Of a DNA stretch of 59,706 nt, positions 34,516 to 43,179 are shown piece after piece. Where the stretch lies: NCBI GenBank assembly GCA_030748495.1, contig JASMLX010000024.1, positions 1-59,706 on the forward strand, read 5' to 3'. Origin of the DNA: Candidatus Poribacteria bacterium (GTDB lineage Bacteria; Poribacteria; WGA-4E; UBA9662). The notes beneath the pieces are model-generated. The model saw nothing but the letters and a program-made list of their open reading frames with translations. It was not told the DNA's origin and made no database searches. Position 1 is the stretch's first letter; the number at the start of each line of letters is the position of its first letter. The position numbers and the translations under genes are program-made.

Positions 34516-35212
34516 CTCAATACCCTCGATAGCTATCTCTGCTTAATCAGCGTTTAAGTACGACTATTAGTTATGCCTCTTGGAAATTGTTTTTATGACC
34601 TTTTCATCCACTTTGTAATGGAGCCGCATGTACCTACAGCCAATCCACACCCTACAATCAAGTTGGGACATGTTAAATGCCTGATATAAATTAATTTTCA
34701 GATGAAGTCGATAGATCGACCTAAATTAATAAACTTGGGCAAGATGGGGAGTAGACCTCGAAACAGGTCAGGAACTCGTACCCTCCGGTTAAGCCAGATG
34801 CGAAAGTACTCCATTCGAGTTCGAATCCCTCTCCTACGATAAGGCTAAATATCTCAAGTCGAGAGACCTTAGATATTTAGCCTTAATCACTTCAACAATC
34901 TGGCAAATCAAAGCTCCCTAATGCCTTAGTTCTCTCACTTTTCGCTCCAACTATTTTACTCCAACTAACGGCGGACTTCATCGTTAGAGTCCGCCACTTA
35001 ATACTGGTCCTTTCAATCCTTTATTGACCAGGTTATACAGCCTTTGATCAGCAGATCCAATCTTCAGGATTCTCTCGAAACTAACCGGCGTCAACCCAAG
35101 CAAAGGGGTTAAAGGTAACTTTTTTACGCTTCAAATACGTCCGGTAAAAATACCATCGGTAGTCGTAGATAGGTCGGTTTAATTGCGGATGGAAGGATAG
35201 AACTCACGCCAT
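34516..35212. other. 697-bp intergenic stretch with scraps
   Basis: No intact gene. At 35080-35205 the minus strand has a short run LNRPIYDYRWYFYRTYLKRK, KVTFNPFAWVDAG before a stop, which may be the tail of a lost gene. A tRNA T-arm-like string lies at 34817-34837 but does not fold into a tRNA. A strong hairpin follows it (separate entry). Confidence 0.4.
34840..34885. repeat. Perfect 15-bp inverted repeat, possible terminator
   Basis: TAAGGCTAAATATCT at 34840-34854 is the exact reverse complement of AGATATTTAGCCTTA at 34871-34885, with a 16-nt loop that itself holds CTC/GAG. There is no T-run on either side, so a classical Rho-independent terminator is unlikely. It lies between genes, directly after the T-arm-like string. 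Confidence 0.7.
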
Positions 35213-35584
35213 TTAAGTTCCCTGACGGAAGTTCAGTTCGATCTTAACCCCGTCCGGATCTAAAATGAAGAGTTGAGTCAAGCCAAAATCGTCTATTTCG
35301 TTCCGGCGAAACCCAATGCCTTTCTGTTCAAGATGCGAAATTGTTTCTTCGACACCTGTACCTCCAAAGGCGATGTGATCGAAAGGCCCTGTCTCTGTCG
35401 TTTCGTTTTCAACACCCGCCATCAGGTGTACAACTGGCATTTCGTCTAAATAGAGCCAGGCACCCGGAAAACCAAAATTCGGGCGGGGGCCATTCTTCAG
35501 GTTCAGAACCTCTTCATAGAATTTAATAGATCTATCGAGGTCATTGACGCATACTGTGTAATGGTGAAGTAATTGAAGCCCCAT
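35213..35584 (-). CDS. VOC-superfamily protein (glyoxalase/dioxygenase-like)
   Basis: The product has 123 residues from ATG 35584 (MGLQLLHHYTVCVNDLDRSI), chosen because AAAGAGGAGAAG lies directly upstream; the in-frame extension to 35620 is not conserved in type. It forms one VOC unit of two beta-alpha-beta-beta-beta modules. Likely metal ligands are His in LLHHYTV, His in PFDHIAFGG and Glu in VKIELNF. YLDEMPVVHLMAG and LFILDPDGVKIELNF are characteristic. The family includes glyoxalase I, extradiol dioxygenases and fosfomycin-resistance proteins, so the reaction is open. It lies 117 bp downstream of the SDR gene on the same strand and could share its operon. Confidence 0.85.
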   Translation of the reverse strand: MGLQLLHHYTVCVNDLDRSIKFYEEVLNLKNGPRPNFGFPGAWLYLDEMPVVHLMAGVENETTETGPFDHIAFGGTGVEETISHLEQKGIGFRRNEIDDFGLTQLFILDPDGVKIELNFRQGT

Positions 35585-35701
35585 CGTTCTTCTCCTCTTT
35601 ACGTCTGTCAGTTTGATCATTTGATGGAAAACAGTTCCAAATCCTGTCCGGTTCCATCATAATTACGGACAGGGAATCTTATCGCTATGCTAATCGCATA
35701 T

Positions 35702-36538
35702 TCACTGTGGTGCGTTGACTGGAGCGAGAATATCGTCCCGCCAACGTCGACGAAACGAAGGCCGTACAAGAGCTTCAGGGGATTGAAGTGTCAATCCACC
35801 ATCCGCCGTCAGCACAATACCGGTCACAAACGAAGCGTCGTTTGAAGCTAAGAACAGGGCTGCAGCGGCAATCTCCTCTGGTTCTCCGTAACGACCAATC
35901 GGGTAACAATCGCGGCAGGCTTGATCTTCAAGTGGATCTGCTTCCAGCGTTGCTTTTCCTCTCTCTCCAACGATTTGGCCGGGAGCAACTGCATTGGCGC
36001 GGATGCCGTATTTCCCATAATCGAGTGCGACGCTGCGCGTTAGAGCGTTTAGCCCACCTTTCGCTGCCCCGTAGAGACCAAAGTGAGGATTGGTGATAGT
36101 AGCGTTAACTGTAGAGATGTAGACAATTGACCCACCGCCCGCTTCGATCATCTTCGGTATGCAGTATTTCGCACCTAGCCAAGGTCCCCCCAAAGTGACA
36201 GCCAACCCTTCATTCCACTCTTCTTGTGTGAACTCAATCGCGGGTTTGGTATATGAATGGGAGGCGTTATGCACCAACGTGGTTACCTTCCCAAAGTTAT
36301 CTAATGCTACATCGACAAGAGCTACCCAGGTCTCTTTATCTGAGACATCTCCTACTACCGAGAAAGCCTCTCCGCCCGCCATCTTGATTCGGTCAACGGT
36401 TTCTTCAAGTTTCTCCACCCGTTGGCGAGTGTTAATAACTACCTTAGCCCCTTCACAGGCAAAGCGATAAGCGGTAGCTGCACCAATTCCTCCCCAAGCG
36501 GCTCCTGCTACAATTGCCACCTGCCCTTCCAACCTCAT
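35702..36538 (-). CDS. Short-chain dehydrogenase/reductase
   Basis: The product has 278 residues from ATG 36538 (MRLEGQVAIVAGAAWGGIGA), where AAGGAGGAGCAC is a strong ribosome-binding site. The cofactor loop AGAAWGGIGAATA is a variant of the TGxxxGxG motif. VHNASHSY corresponds to the NNAG region. The catalytic Ser is in IVYISTVNATI and the Tyr-Lys pair in LYGAAKGGLNALTRSVAL. RANAVAPGQIVGERGKAT and DASFVTGIVLTADGGLTL complete the fold. It should oxidise or reduce a hydroxyl/keto group with NAD(P). It is preceded by a decayed dioxygenase gene and followed by a VOC gene. The specific substrate cannot be assigned. Confidence 0.9.
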   Translation of the reverse strand: MRLEGQVAIVAGAAWGGIGAATAYRFACEGAKVVINTRQRVEKLEETVDRIKMAGGEAFSVVGDVSDKETWVALVDVALDNFGKVTTLVHNASHSYTKPAIEFTQEEWNEGLAVTLGGPWLGAKYCIPKMIEAGGGSIVYISTVNATITNPHFGLYGAAKGGLNALTRSVALDYGKYGIRANAVAPGQIVGERGKATLEADPLEDQACRDCYPIGRYGEPEEIAAAALFLASNDASFVTGIVLTADGGLTLQSPEALVRPSFRRRWRDDILAPVNAPQ

Positions 36539-36639
36539 TGTGCTCCTCCTTTTTCTCAATCTAATTAGAACTAATTTAAAGTAGCATCACTAATTACTAA
36601 AAAAGCCACAATCCCATGGCCAAATTTTGTGATGGAAAG

Positions 36640-37090
36640 AGATCAATTCGGCCAATGCACCACTGATCAATCGATTCCCAAGGGTAAGATCGTAATGAAT
36701 CTGCTGTCTATTTTTCATCACATCGGCAAAAAACAATTGGACTTTAGGACCAGATTACCAGCAAATAGCTATTCCTTGCCCATTCTCAGTCGGTTCGACA
36801 CCCAAGAAGCAGACATCGCCGCCTTTCGCATATACATGATATCCATGCCGCAACTAAATTTCTGGCGGCTGTTTGAGCAGTAAAGCGTATCATTGACCAA
36901 AAAGTACGTCTGAATGGAGAGCAGTTACTTTTTCTTCGTCTAGTAACTCATTAGCCCGCCGATCGATAAAAGTCTCCAGTGCATCAATTACTGGTTGTGT
37001 ATCGCGGGGTTTCAAGGTTCCTCCTACAAGGGTAAAACCCTGTCTGTAGCATGCATCAATTTCTTTATCTGCTTATCGGCATATTATCAT
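36640..37090 (-). pseudogene. Phytanoyl-CoA dioxygenase, decayed N-terminal part
   Basis: On the minus strand EIDACYRQGFTLVGGTLKPR then DTQPVIDALETFIDRRANEL and LDEEKVTALHSDVLFGQ (about 36893-37068) match the N-terminus of a large PhyH subgroup. DIMYMRKAAMSASWV follows in another frame near 36830-36790. No in-frame start codon is left before EIDAC, a stop ends the first piece, and the metal-binding core is missing. It was probably cotranscribed with the SDR gene before it decayed. Confidence 0.6.
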
Positions 37091-37187
37091 CTTATGGCTA
37101 CTAGACAAATGTACATGGTCACACATTCGTTCTAAAAAATCAAGCCGGCATCTCCCGTCATGTGCCTTCCAAGCTTGGAGATTTATC

Positions 37188-37358
37188 TCACTCCATTGGA
37201 TTATCGACTTTAACGGTTACCGGAATGGCTTCATTCCATGCTGTTAGCGTTAGATGGAAAGAGTACCGGGCACCTAACTGTCCACCGTTGACGAAGAACA
37301 GTAGAATACCGCTGCCAAAAGTCGGACTTTCCACCCGGAGGCACTTCTTTCGTGACAT
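37188..37358 (-). CDS. Small ORF overlapping the aminotransferase stop (unknown)
   Basis: A 56-residue frame, MSRKKCLRVESPTFGSGILL to IPVTVKVDNPME, starts with an ATG that overlaps the TAA of the upstream aminotransferase gene (TAATG), an arrangement that favours coupled translation. The segment ILLFFVNGGQLGARYSFHLT followed by LTAWNEAIPVTVKVDNPME looks protein-like, resembling the strands of a beta-sandwich. No family is recognised. It may be a real small protein, or the tail of a truncated gene that gained a start by chance. Confidence 0.4.
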   Translation of the reverse strand: MSRKKCLRVESPTFGSGILLFFVNGGQLGARYSFHLTLTAWNEAIPVTVKVDNPME

Positions 37359-38557
37359 TAGATTTTGACATCAGAACGGGTGTCGACTGTCTCAATCAAA
37401 GCGTAGATAAATCTATCGATATCGCTATGGCTGTTGTAAAAATGAGTCGAGATCCGAAAGACCGGGGTTCCACCCACATCCACACTCACTGTCTGAATCT
37501 GGTGATCCTGCCACAGGTAGCCGGCAGCCTTACCGTGATTGATGCCAGGGATAGTAAAGGTAGTTAAAAAACCCGACTGTTCCGTGTCAGTGGGAACCAT
37601 TAATTTAGCAGTCGGCATCCGATCCAAAACCTGATCTTTCAACCTAGCAGCTAAACTGAGGCAGTAAGGCCGAATTCGATCTTCCCAGCCGATCTCCTGT
37701 TGGAAGTTAATGGCTTTACCCAAGCCGGCAAAGTGTGTTGAGTCTCTAGTTCCAGCGACATCGAAGCGATGGGGATGCCCTTGGTTCAGGCCAAAGCCCA
37801 GAGTAGCAGGGCGTAAATCTAGAAACGATTCAGCCAGATAGGCCATGCCAACCCCTTTTGGAGCTAATAACCATTTATGACAGCTGGATAGATAGAAATC
37901 GCAGCCAAAATTCACAATATCGACGGGTACCATTCCAACGGCGTGTGCACCATCGACAACGGCAAATGCATCATAATCGTGAGCTAACTGGCAGAGTTCT
38001 TTGACTGGAGCCACCAATCCGCTGGTACAATAGACGTGGCTGAAAACCACCACCTGCGTCCGGCGACTGATCCCATTGGCAAAAGCCTCGACCACCTGAG
38101 TTGGATGCTCTGGTGGAGTAGGTAAAGGGATAGTTCGGATTTTCAACCCCTTTTTAGCCGCTACGTATTCCCAGATGGCTTTGACGGCACCATACTCTTG
38201 GTCGCTCATCAAGATTTCCTGACCTGATTGGAGTGGTAAGCCACAAGCGGGGATATTCATGCCCATTGTAGTGTTGATGACCAGCGCAATCTGCTCTGGT
38301 TCCGCACCTACGAACAGGCCTAACTTCCGCCGACTCTCTTCTACCAGAGGCGCCAGCAGCGAACCGCCACCATTGTTGAGCGGGTCGGATTCGAGTTCCC
38401 GTAAGAGTGAAATAACGTATTCGGTAACGGGACGTGGAGAAGGACCAACCGTTCCGCCTTGTAAGTAGGTCACATCATCCTTGAGGTAAAACTGTTGACG
38501 GATTGATCGCCAGAAGGCAATCTCTTTCTCTGTTGGTGGATATCGCGTTGTTATCAA
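37358..38557 (-). CDS. Class V-fold PLP-dependent aminotransferase
   Basis: 399 residues, isopenicillin-N-epimerase/cysteine-desulfurase-like. YLQGGTVGPSPRPV opens the fold and INTTMGMNIPACGL surrounds the cofactor phosphate. VVDGAHAVGMVPVDI has the Asp that binds the pyridine nitrogen, and FYLSSCHKWLLAPKGVGMAY the Lys that forms the Schiff base (near residue 225). DSTHFAGLGKAINFQQEIG follows. The N-terminal residues give no signal peptide, so the enzyme is cytoplasmic. The family includes desulfurases, epimerases and kynureninase-like enzymes, and no neighbour decides between them. The small ORF at 37188 overlaps its stop codon. Confidence 0.87.
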   Translation of the reverse strand: MITTRYPPTEKEIAFWRSIRQQFYLKDDVTYLQGGTVGPSPRPVTEYVISLLRELESDPLNNGGGSLLAPLVEESRRKLGLFVGAEPEQIALVINTTMGMNIPACGLPLQSGQEILMSDQEYGAVKAIWEYVAAKKGLKIRTIPLPTPPEHPTQVVEAFANGISRRTQVVVFSHVYCTSGLVAPVKELCQLAHDYDAFAVVDGAHAVGMVPVDIVNFGCDFYLSSCHKWLLAPKGVGMAYLAESFLDLRPATLGFGLNQGHPHRFDVAGTRDSTHFAGLGKAINFQQEIGWEDRIRPYCLSLAARLKDQVLDRMPTAKLMVPTDTEQSGFLTTFTIPGINHGKAAGYLWQDHQIQTVSVDVGGTPVFRISTHFYNSHSDIDRFIYALIETVDTRSDVKI

Positions 38558-38993
38558 GATGTCGAACTTCCGGTTATCGTCATTATCGTAGAGCCTAATT
38601 AATAGTAGTTGGTAGGAATCGGGTTGAGATAAAAACCTCTAACCAATACGCCAGTCCAACATCTGCAGGAATAACTGATAAAAAGTATATGGATACAGGA
38701 CCAAGCCTTCGACCAAATTGAAGGTAGACTTATGGCCATCAGGATATTCAAAGGTGCCTCTTCGGGCAGGGCACATGTTAAAGTTTACTTCGCAGTCATC
38801 GATCAGAAAAGGTAGGAATCGAACCAGAAACCTCATGGTATAGCTACGAAGCCTGAAGGGTAAAATCCTTTCCCACGAAAGTATTCAGGCACTCTGTAAG
38901 TAGAATGTTGGATTGTACGTTTGTTCGACTTGTGTTTCCCACCATCTAATTTTTTCTCGGCAATTCTAACTTTTTGATTTCCTCCCATGCCAA
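38558..38993 (-). other. Gap with a possible gene tail
   Basis: The minus strand at 38639-38836 encodes NMCPARRGTFEYPDGHKSTF then NLVEGLVLYPYTFYQLFLQM and LDWRIG, protein-like but unrecognised and without a ribosome-binding site at its apparent ATG. It may be the C-terminal remnant of a lost gene. The rest shows nothing beyond a T-arm-like string near 38800-38815. Confidence 0.3.
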
Positions 38994-40337
38994 CTAATGT
39001 TGGGATATAACCGTTGTAACTGCATCAATGATCCGATCAGCCTGTTCTAATGTCAGAATCAACGGCGGTGCCAGGAACAGGATATTTTCTGGTTCTTCCA
39101 GAGCGTGACCAATTTTCCCTACCAGAATGCCGTATTCTTTCAACTCTTGTGTAATCAAATTAGTACTGGCGGTTGCCAAATTAGAACCGTCGGCTTCCAT
39201 CAGTTCAATTGCAATCATTAGCCCCTTACCTCTCACCTCTTTCACGATCGGAAGTTCTACTAAGGGGTGTAGTTTTTGTCGAATATAAGTTCCCACCTGA
39301 GCGGCATTTTTCCATAATTTTTCACGGGTTAAGATGTCGAGATTGGCCCTAGCAGCAGCACAAACAACAGGATGTCCACCATAAGTACAAACCTGCTCAA
39401 ACTCTAAACGATCATCACTAGAACCCATAAATGCTTCAAACACCTGATCTGTAGATACGCAAGCACCAAGTGGTAAGTAGCCGCTAGTAATTCCTTTGGC
39501 CAGGGTGATGATGTCAGGTTGAAGATCCCAGTGGTGGCAGGCGAACAGTTCTCCTGTGCGACCGAAACCGGTGATAACTTCATCGATGATCAGCAACAAC
39601 TTGTACTTGTCGCAAATCTCCCGCAAACGGGGGAAATAGTCGTCGGGTGGAATGATGACCCCACCCCCACCAATAATCGGTTCAGCAATCACCGCTACCA
39701 CGGTCTGTGGTCCCTCCCACTGGATCACCTGCTCAATCTCTTCCACTTTTAGTGGATGAACATGCTTAAAGCCCGGAGCCAGAGGCTCATAAGGAATTTT
39801 ACGTCGTGCTTGTCCTGTAGCAGACATGGCTCCATAAGTAAATCCGTGATAACCACGATAGCGGCTGATAATCTTATACCGGTTTTCCTTGGGGAACCGC
39901 TGGCGTCCGTACTGTCTCGCCATCTTGATAGCGGTTTCGTTAGCTTCTGAACCGCTATTGCTAAAAAAAACGTGATTAAGGCTACCAGGGAGTAGATCTG
40001 CCAGCCGTTGTGCTAACAATGCAGCAGGCTTGTTGATCTGCGATAACGGGTAGTAGGGAAGTTTTTGTATCTGCTGATAAACTGCATCGGCAATTTCTTG
40101 TCGTCCATAACCGACGTTGACATTCCACAAGCCTGAATAGGCATCCAGATACCGATTTCCGTCGCTATCGGTCAAAAAAACGCCCTCGCCCTGTTCAAAG
40201 ACGGTCAGTTGGGACTGCTCCAAATTTTGGTGCTGGTAGAGCGGATGCCAGACATGGGCCTGGTCAATGTGTTGATAATCCTGTGTCTTTAAACCGGCAG
40301 GATCTGTTAGATCTACTTCAGTTGATGTGGAACTCAT
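38994..40337 (-). CDS. Class III (omega) aminotransferase family protein
   Basis: 447 residues, standard length. YLDAYSGLWNVNVGYGRQEI opens the fold and FFSNSGSEANETAIKMARQY binds the cofactor phosphate. YHGFTYGAMSATGQARRKIP is a class III hallmark. LLIIDEVITGFGRTGELFAC has the Asp that pairs with the pyridine nitrogen, and ITLAKGITSGYLPLGACVST the Schiff-base Lys (near residue 285). The closing part (KEVRGKGLMIAIELMEADGS, FLAPPLILTLEQADRIIDAV) is complete. It would move an amino group between an amine or omega-amino acid and a 2-oxo acid, typically pyruvate. RBS AGAGGTAAA precedes ATG 40337. The adjacent genes do not fix the amine donor. Confidence 0.92.
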   Translation of the reverse strand: MSSTSTEVDLTDPAGLKTQDYQHIDQAHVWHPLYQHQNLEQSQLTVFEQGEGVFLTDSDGNRYLDAYSGLWNVNVGYGRQEIADAVYQQIQKLPYYPLSQINKPAALLAQRLADLLPGSLNHVFFSNSGSEANETAIKMARQYGRQRFPKENRYKIISRYRGYHGFTYGAMSATGQARRKIPYEPLAPGFKHVHPLKVEEIEQVIQWEGPQTVVAVIAEPIIGGGGVIIPPDDYFPRLREICDKYKLLLIIDEVITGFGRTGELFACHHWDLQPDIITLAKGITSGYLPLGACVSTDQVFEAFMGSSDDRLEFEQVCTYGGHPVVCAAARANLDILTREKLWKNAAQVGTYIRQKLHPLVELPIVKEVRGKGLMIAIELMEADGSNLATASTNLITQELKEYGILVGKIGHALEEPENILFLAPPLILTLEQADRIIDAVTTVISQH

Positions 40338-40394
40338 TTATTTACCTCTATGATACCGACCAAGTCAGGTACAGCCGATCAAAAATAGATTGGT

Positions 40395-41507
40395 TCAAAA
40401 TAACATTATCAGGCTAACAAAATGGGTATTGACTATATCGTTGCTGGTGAGCCCATAGTCAATCTTGAGGACAAGTGCATCAGAACGGGTTGTTTGAAGG
40501 CCAACACCACAGGTTGGTCGCCGATTCTGACATCCAATTCGGAGTGCGAGCCTTTGACTCAGTTGGTACTCAACGCCCAACCGATCTTGGCGACGGTAAC
40601 GACTTGGCAGATTGCGAGATATGCTAGCAGATTGAATAACAGTCCATAACAACAGTAGCTGTCGTTCCCAAACTTGGTTAAGGTAGGCGAGACCAAGACG
40701 GACCTGATGCGGTATGACCTCTTGATGTGAACTACTGATTGGAATGTCTCGATTTTTCCAGCTTACGGCGATTTGGGATTGCCAATAGACTCCTAAAGAC
40801 AATCCACCAAATCCTGTCGCGCCAATAACGGCATTTAAATCTGGTAAATGGACTAGTAGTCCTAGATCCAGTCCGTATCCACTTGCTTTATCGTCTGCTA
40901 ATAAGTGGGCGATACGTTTTAGATTTAGCCCCATTAGCAACTGTGGTGGGAAAGAGGTTGTGCCAAATAGATCCCACCATTCCGGTGGAATTCTGTAGCT
41001 ACTAGCTAACGTGAAAGTGTAAGCATTCTGGCTATCGGAGATAAAGCCTGCTGGCGTAAAAGTAGGCCGATATTTTTCGGTATACCTCCGGTCGCCTGGC
41101 GTAATATTAGGATCGAAAGAAGGAAAAACCGGAATCTCATCTATCCCGGCGTGAATCCAAGAGAAGGCCAAAGCGACCGGAGATTTTAACTTTCTGCCAA
41201 CAGCAAGATAATTGAAGTGCCCTAGACCAGATCTACGTGTCGCATGTTGGACCGCAATCTGCGTTCGTAACTCTTTATTTGTCAAACCATCTTTAGCTAG
41301 CTGAGCTAACCCGGCCGGATTCCAATAGGTAGCGGTGATGTCATCTGCGACAGCTACATAAGCACCGCCTAACCCCAGTGCCCGACTGCCAACTCCAAGC
41401 TCTAAAAAATCGCCAGCATAATTTTCAGCAGATAAGAAAGCGGCAGGTAAAACAATTAGCGTTATACCGAGTGAGTATGATCGTTGATAGATATTTGGCA
41501 TAAACAC
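40395..41507 (-). CDS. PorV/PorQ-like (UPF0164) outer-membrane beta-barrel protein
   Basis: 370 residues. A signal peptide (YSLGITLIVLPAAFLSA) precedes the family hallmark FLELGVGSRALGLGGAYVAV, ADDITATYWNPAGLAQL, as in PorV/PorQ and other FadL-like barrels. The remainder alternates amphipathic strands (for example GYGLDLGLLVHLPDLNAVIG and RLGVEYQLSQRLALRIGCQ). It should form a barrel in the outer membrane, which implies a diderm cell. PorV-like proteins serve type IX secretion in Bacteroidetes, but wider families of this type are found in many phyla without it, so I would not infer secretion. It is monocistronic as far as can be seen, 58 bp upstream of the class III aminotransferase gene's direction of reading. 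Confidence 0.82.
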   Translation of the reverse strand: MFMPNIYQRSYSLGITLIVLPAAFLSAENYAGDFLELGVGSRALGLGGAYVAVADDITATYWNPAGLAQLAKDGLTNKELRTQIAVQHATRRSGLGHFNYLAVGRKLKSPVALAFSWIHAGIDEIPVFPSFDPNITPGDRRYTEKYRPTFTPAGFISDSQNAYTFTLASSYRIPPEWWDLFGTTSFPPQLLMGLNLKRIAHLLADDKASGYGLDLGLLVHLPDLNAVIGATGFGGLSLGVYWQSQIAVSWKNRDIPISSSHQEVIPHQVRLGLAYLNQVWERQLLLLWTVIQSASISRNLPSRYRRQDRLGVEYQLSQRLALRIGCQNRRPTCGVGLQTTRSDALVLKIDYGLTSNDIVNTHFVSLIMLF

Positions 41508-41610
41508 AGATCCATATTTGCTACCATAGATAAAGTGTTTTTACACGACTATATTGGTTTAGCTCAGGTGGCCGCAGAAGAGTCCAACCGTAGCCTCTAT
41601 CTGCAGGAAC

Positions 41611-43134
41611 TTAGATGGTTTTGGCATCTAAATCTCTGATGAATTGAGTTAATAAGCGAACACCATAGCCTGAAGCGCCCTTAGGTAGGTAGGCGTTCCC
41701 TTTTAGATATTCACTGGCACCAGCAATATCGATATGCGCCCATGGACACCCTTGTGCGAAATGTTTCAGAAACGCGGCACCAGCAATTGCTCCAGCCGTA
41801 CCATCACCAATATTTTTGACATCGGCAATATCGCTTTTCAGCGCATCATCGTAGTCGTCGAATAGCGGCAATTGCCAGAGGCGTTCGTGCGAAGTCTGCC
41901 CTGCTGCTTTGAGCTGGTCAATCAATTCTTGATCGGTTCCCATGATCCCAGCCACACATCGACCCAGAGCGGTGACGACTGCCCCTGTTAGCGTCGCCAG
42001 ATCGACAACCGCTTTCGGATTGAAGGTTTTGGCGTAGCCCAGTGCATCTGCTAAAACCAGCCTTCCCTCAGCATCGGTATTCAAGATTTCAATTGTTTTT
42101 CCACCGTAGGATTTGACTACATCTCCCGGACGCTGGGCTGTTCCTGACGGCATATTCTCTGTGGCTGCGATCAATCCGATCACGTTCAGATTGGGTCTGA
42201 TTTTTCCAATAACCTGCATTGTGCCTAATACAGTGGCGGCACCCGCCATGTCATCCTTCATAGACATCATACCTGACCCTGATTTTAGAGATAGCCCTCC
42301 GCTATCGAAGGTGATACCTTTGCCGACCAAAACGACAGTGTCGGTCGATTCAGCGGCATTATCAGGCCGATACGATAGTTGAATCAGTTTCGGCTCTTCT
42401 TGGCTCCCTTGAGCTACCCCTAACAAAGCATTGAATCCTTTCTCTATCAGTTCAGGCCGGTTATAGATTTGGCAATCTAAGCACCCATTACCTTCGGCCT
42501 GGGCGACTCGACTGGCTGTTTCTGCTAGGTCCGTGGGAGTCAAATAGTTTGCCGGTTGATTGGTTAAGTCACGCGCGAGGATAGTACCGTCCGCAATCGC
42601 CTCTGCTATACGAACCGATCTTTCTACCGAAACTTTCGAGTTTTTATCCGGAACCAGTAGAAGCAGTTCCTCTAACGATTTTGACTCGCTTTGTTCGTCA
42701 TCGCTACTCGTCTGGTGTTGTTTGAACTGATAGAGCGCCAACTTAGTACCGACAACAAGAGCTTGAACCTGCTCGGTGGTTACACCATCTGGCAGCCAAC
42801 AGGCAGCCGATTTTACCCCGAGATCCCTTAATGTCGTCATGGATTTGGCTGTGGCTTGACGAATAGACTCCAGACTCAACTTTTCCATTTTCCCCAAACC
42901 AACCAAACAGATCCGTGGAGCCTTCAGTCCCTCGGCTACATAAAGTACGGTATTCTGTTTTAGTTTACCTTTGTGGTCGCCGAGTTCCAGTAAACGGCTG
43001 ATTTGTCCACCAGTAGCCTGGTCAACCAATTGAGTTGATGACTGTAGTTCTACATCCTCGAAGACGGGGCAACAAATCGCCTCCACCTCTACTGTTCGTA
43101 GATCTCCAACTTGAATATCAATTTTCGGACTCAT
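41611..43134 (-). CDS. pepA: Leucyl aminopeptidase (M17)
   Basis: 507 residues, the usual M17 length. The C-terminal catalytic domain has VGKGITFDSGGLSLKSGSGM (zinc-binding Lys and Asp) and MKDDMAGAATVLGTM with further metal ligands. NTDAEGRLVLADAL is the diagnostic M17 signature and carries the Asp and Glu ligands and the active-site Arg. The N-terminal macro-like domain (LVDQATGGQISRLLELGDHK, LVGLGKMEKLS) is complete. It is a hexameric cytoplasmic enzyme that removes N-terminal residues; homologues also bind DNA in some bacteria. AAAGGAGATCT precedes ATG 43134. The Gfo/Idh/MocA gene lies 45 bp upstream on the same strand, so rsmD, that gene and pepA may form one transcription unit. Confidence 0.95.
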   Translation of the reverse strand: MSPKIDIQVGDLRTVEVEAICCPVFEDVELQSSTQLVDQATGGQISRLLELGDHKGKLKQNTVLYVAEGLKAPRICLVGLGKMEKLSLESIRQATAKSMTTLRDLGVKSAACWLPDGVTTEQVQALVVGTKLALYQFKQHQTSSDDEQSESKSLEELLLLVPDKNSKVSVERSVRIAEAIADGTILARDLTNQPANYLTPTDLAETASRVAQAEGNGCLDCQIYNRPELIEKGFNALLGVAQGSQEEPKLIQLSYRPDNAAESTDTVVLVGKGITFDSGGLSLKSGSGMMSMKDDMAGAATVLGTMQVIGKIRPNLNVIGLIAATENMPSGTAQRPGDVVKSYGGKTIEILNTDAEGRLVLADALGYAKTFNPKAVVDLATLTGAVVTALGRCVAGIMGTDQELIDQLKAAGQTSHERLWQLPLFDDYDDALKSDIADVKNIGDGTAGAIAGAAFLKHFAQGCPWAHIDIAGASEYLKGNAYLPKGASGYGVRLLTQFIRDLDAKTI

Positions 43135-43179
43135 AGATCTCCTTTGACCCTTTTAACATTACGTTGCTGATTAAATAAA

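Noticed and set aside
34736..34840. A tRNA gene on the plus strand (GAGTTCGAATCCCTCTCCTAC at 34817-34837, GGTTAAG-like D-loop string).
   Set aside because: No acceptor stem pairs with CTCTCCTAC, the T-stem is mismatched, and the ATTCGA/TCGAAT palindrome explains part of the match.
38795..38880. A tRNA on the minus strand near GGTAGGAATCGAACCAGA.
   Set aside because: Only the T-arm-like string is present; no anticodon arm or acceptor partner could be placed.
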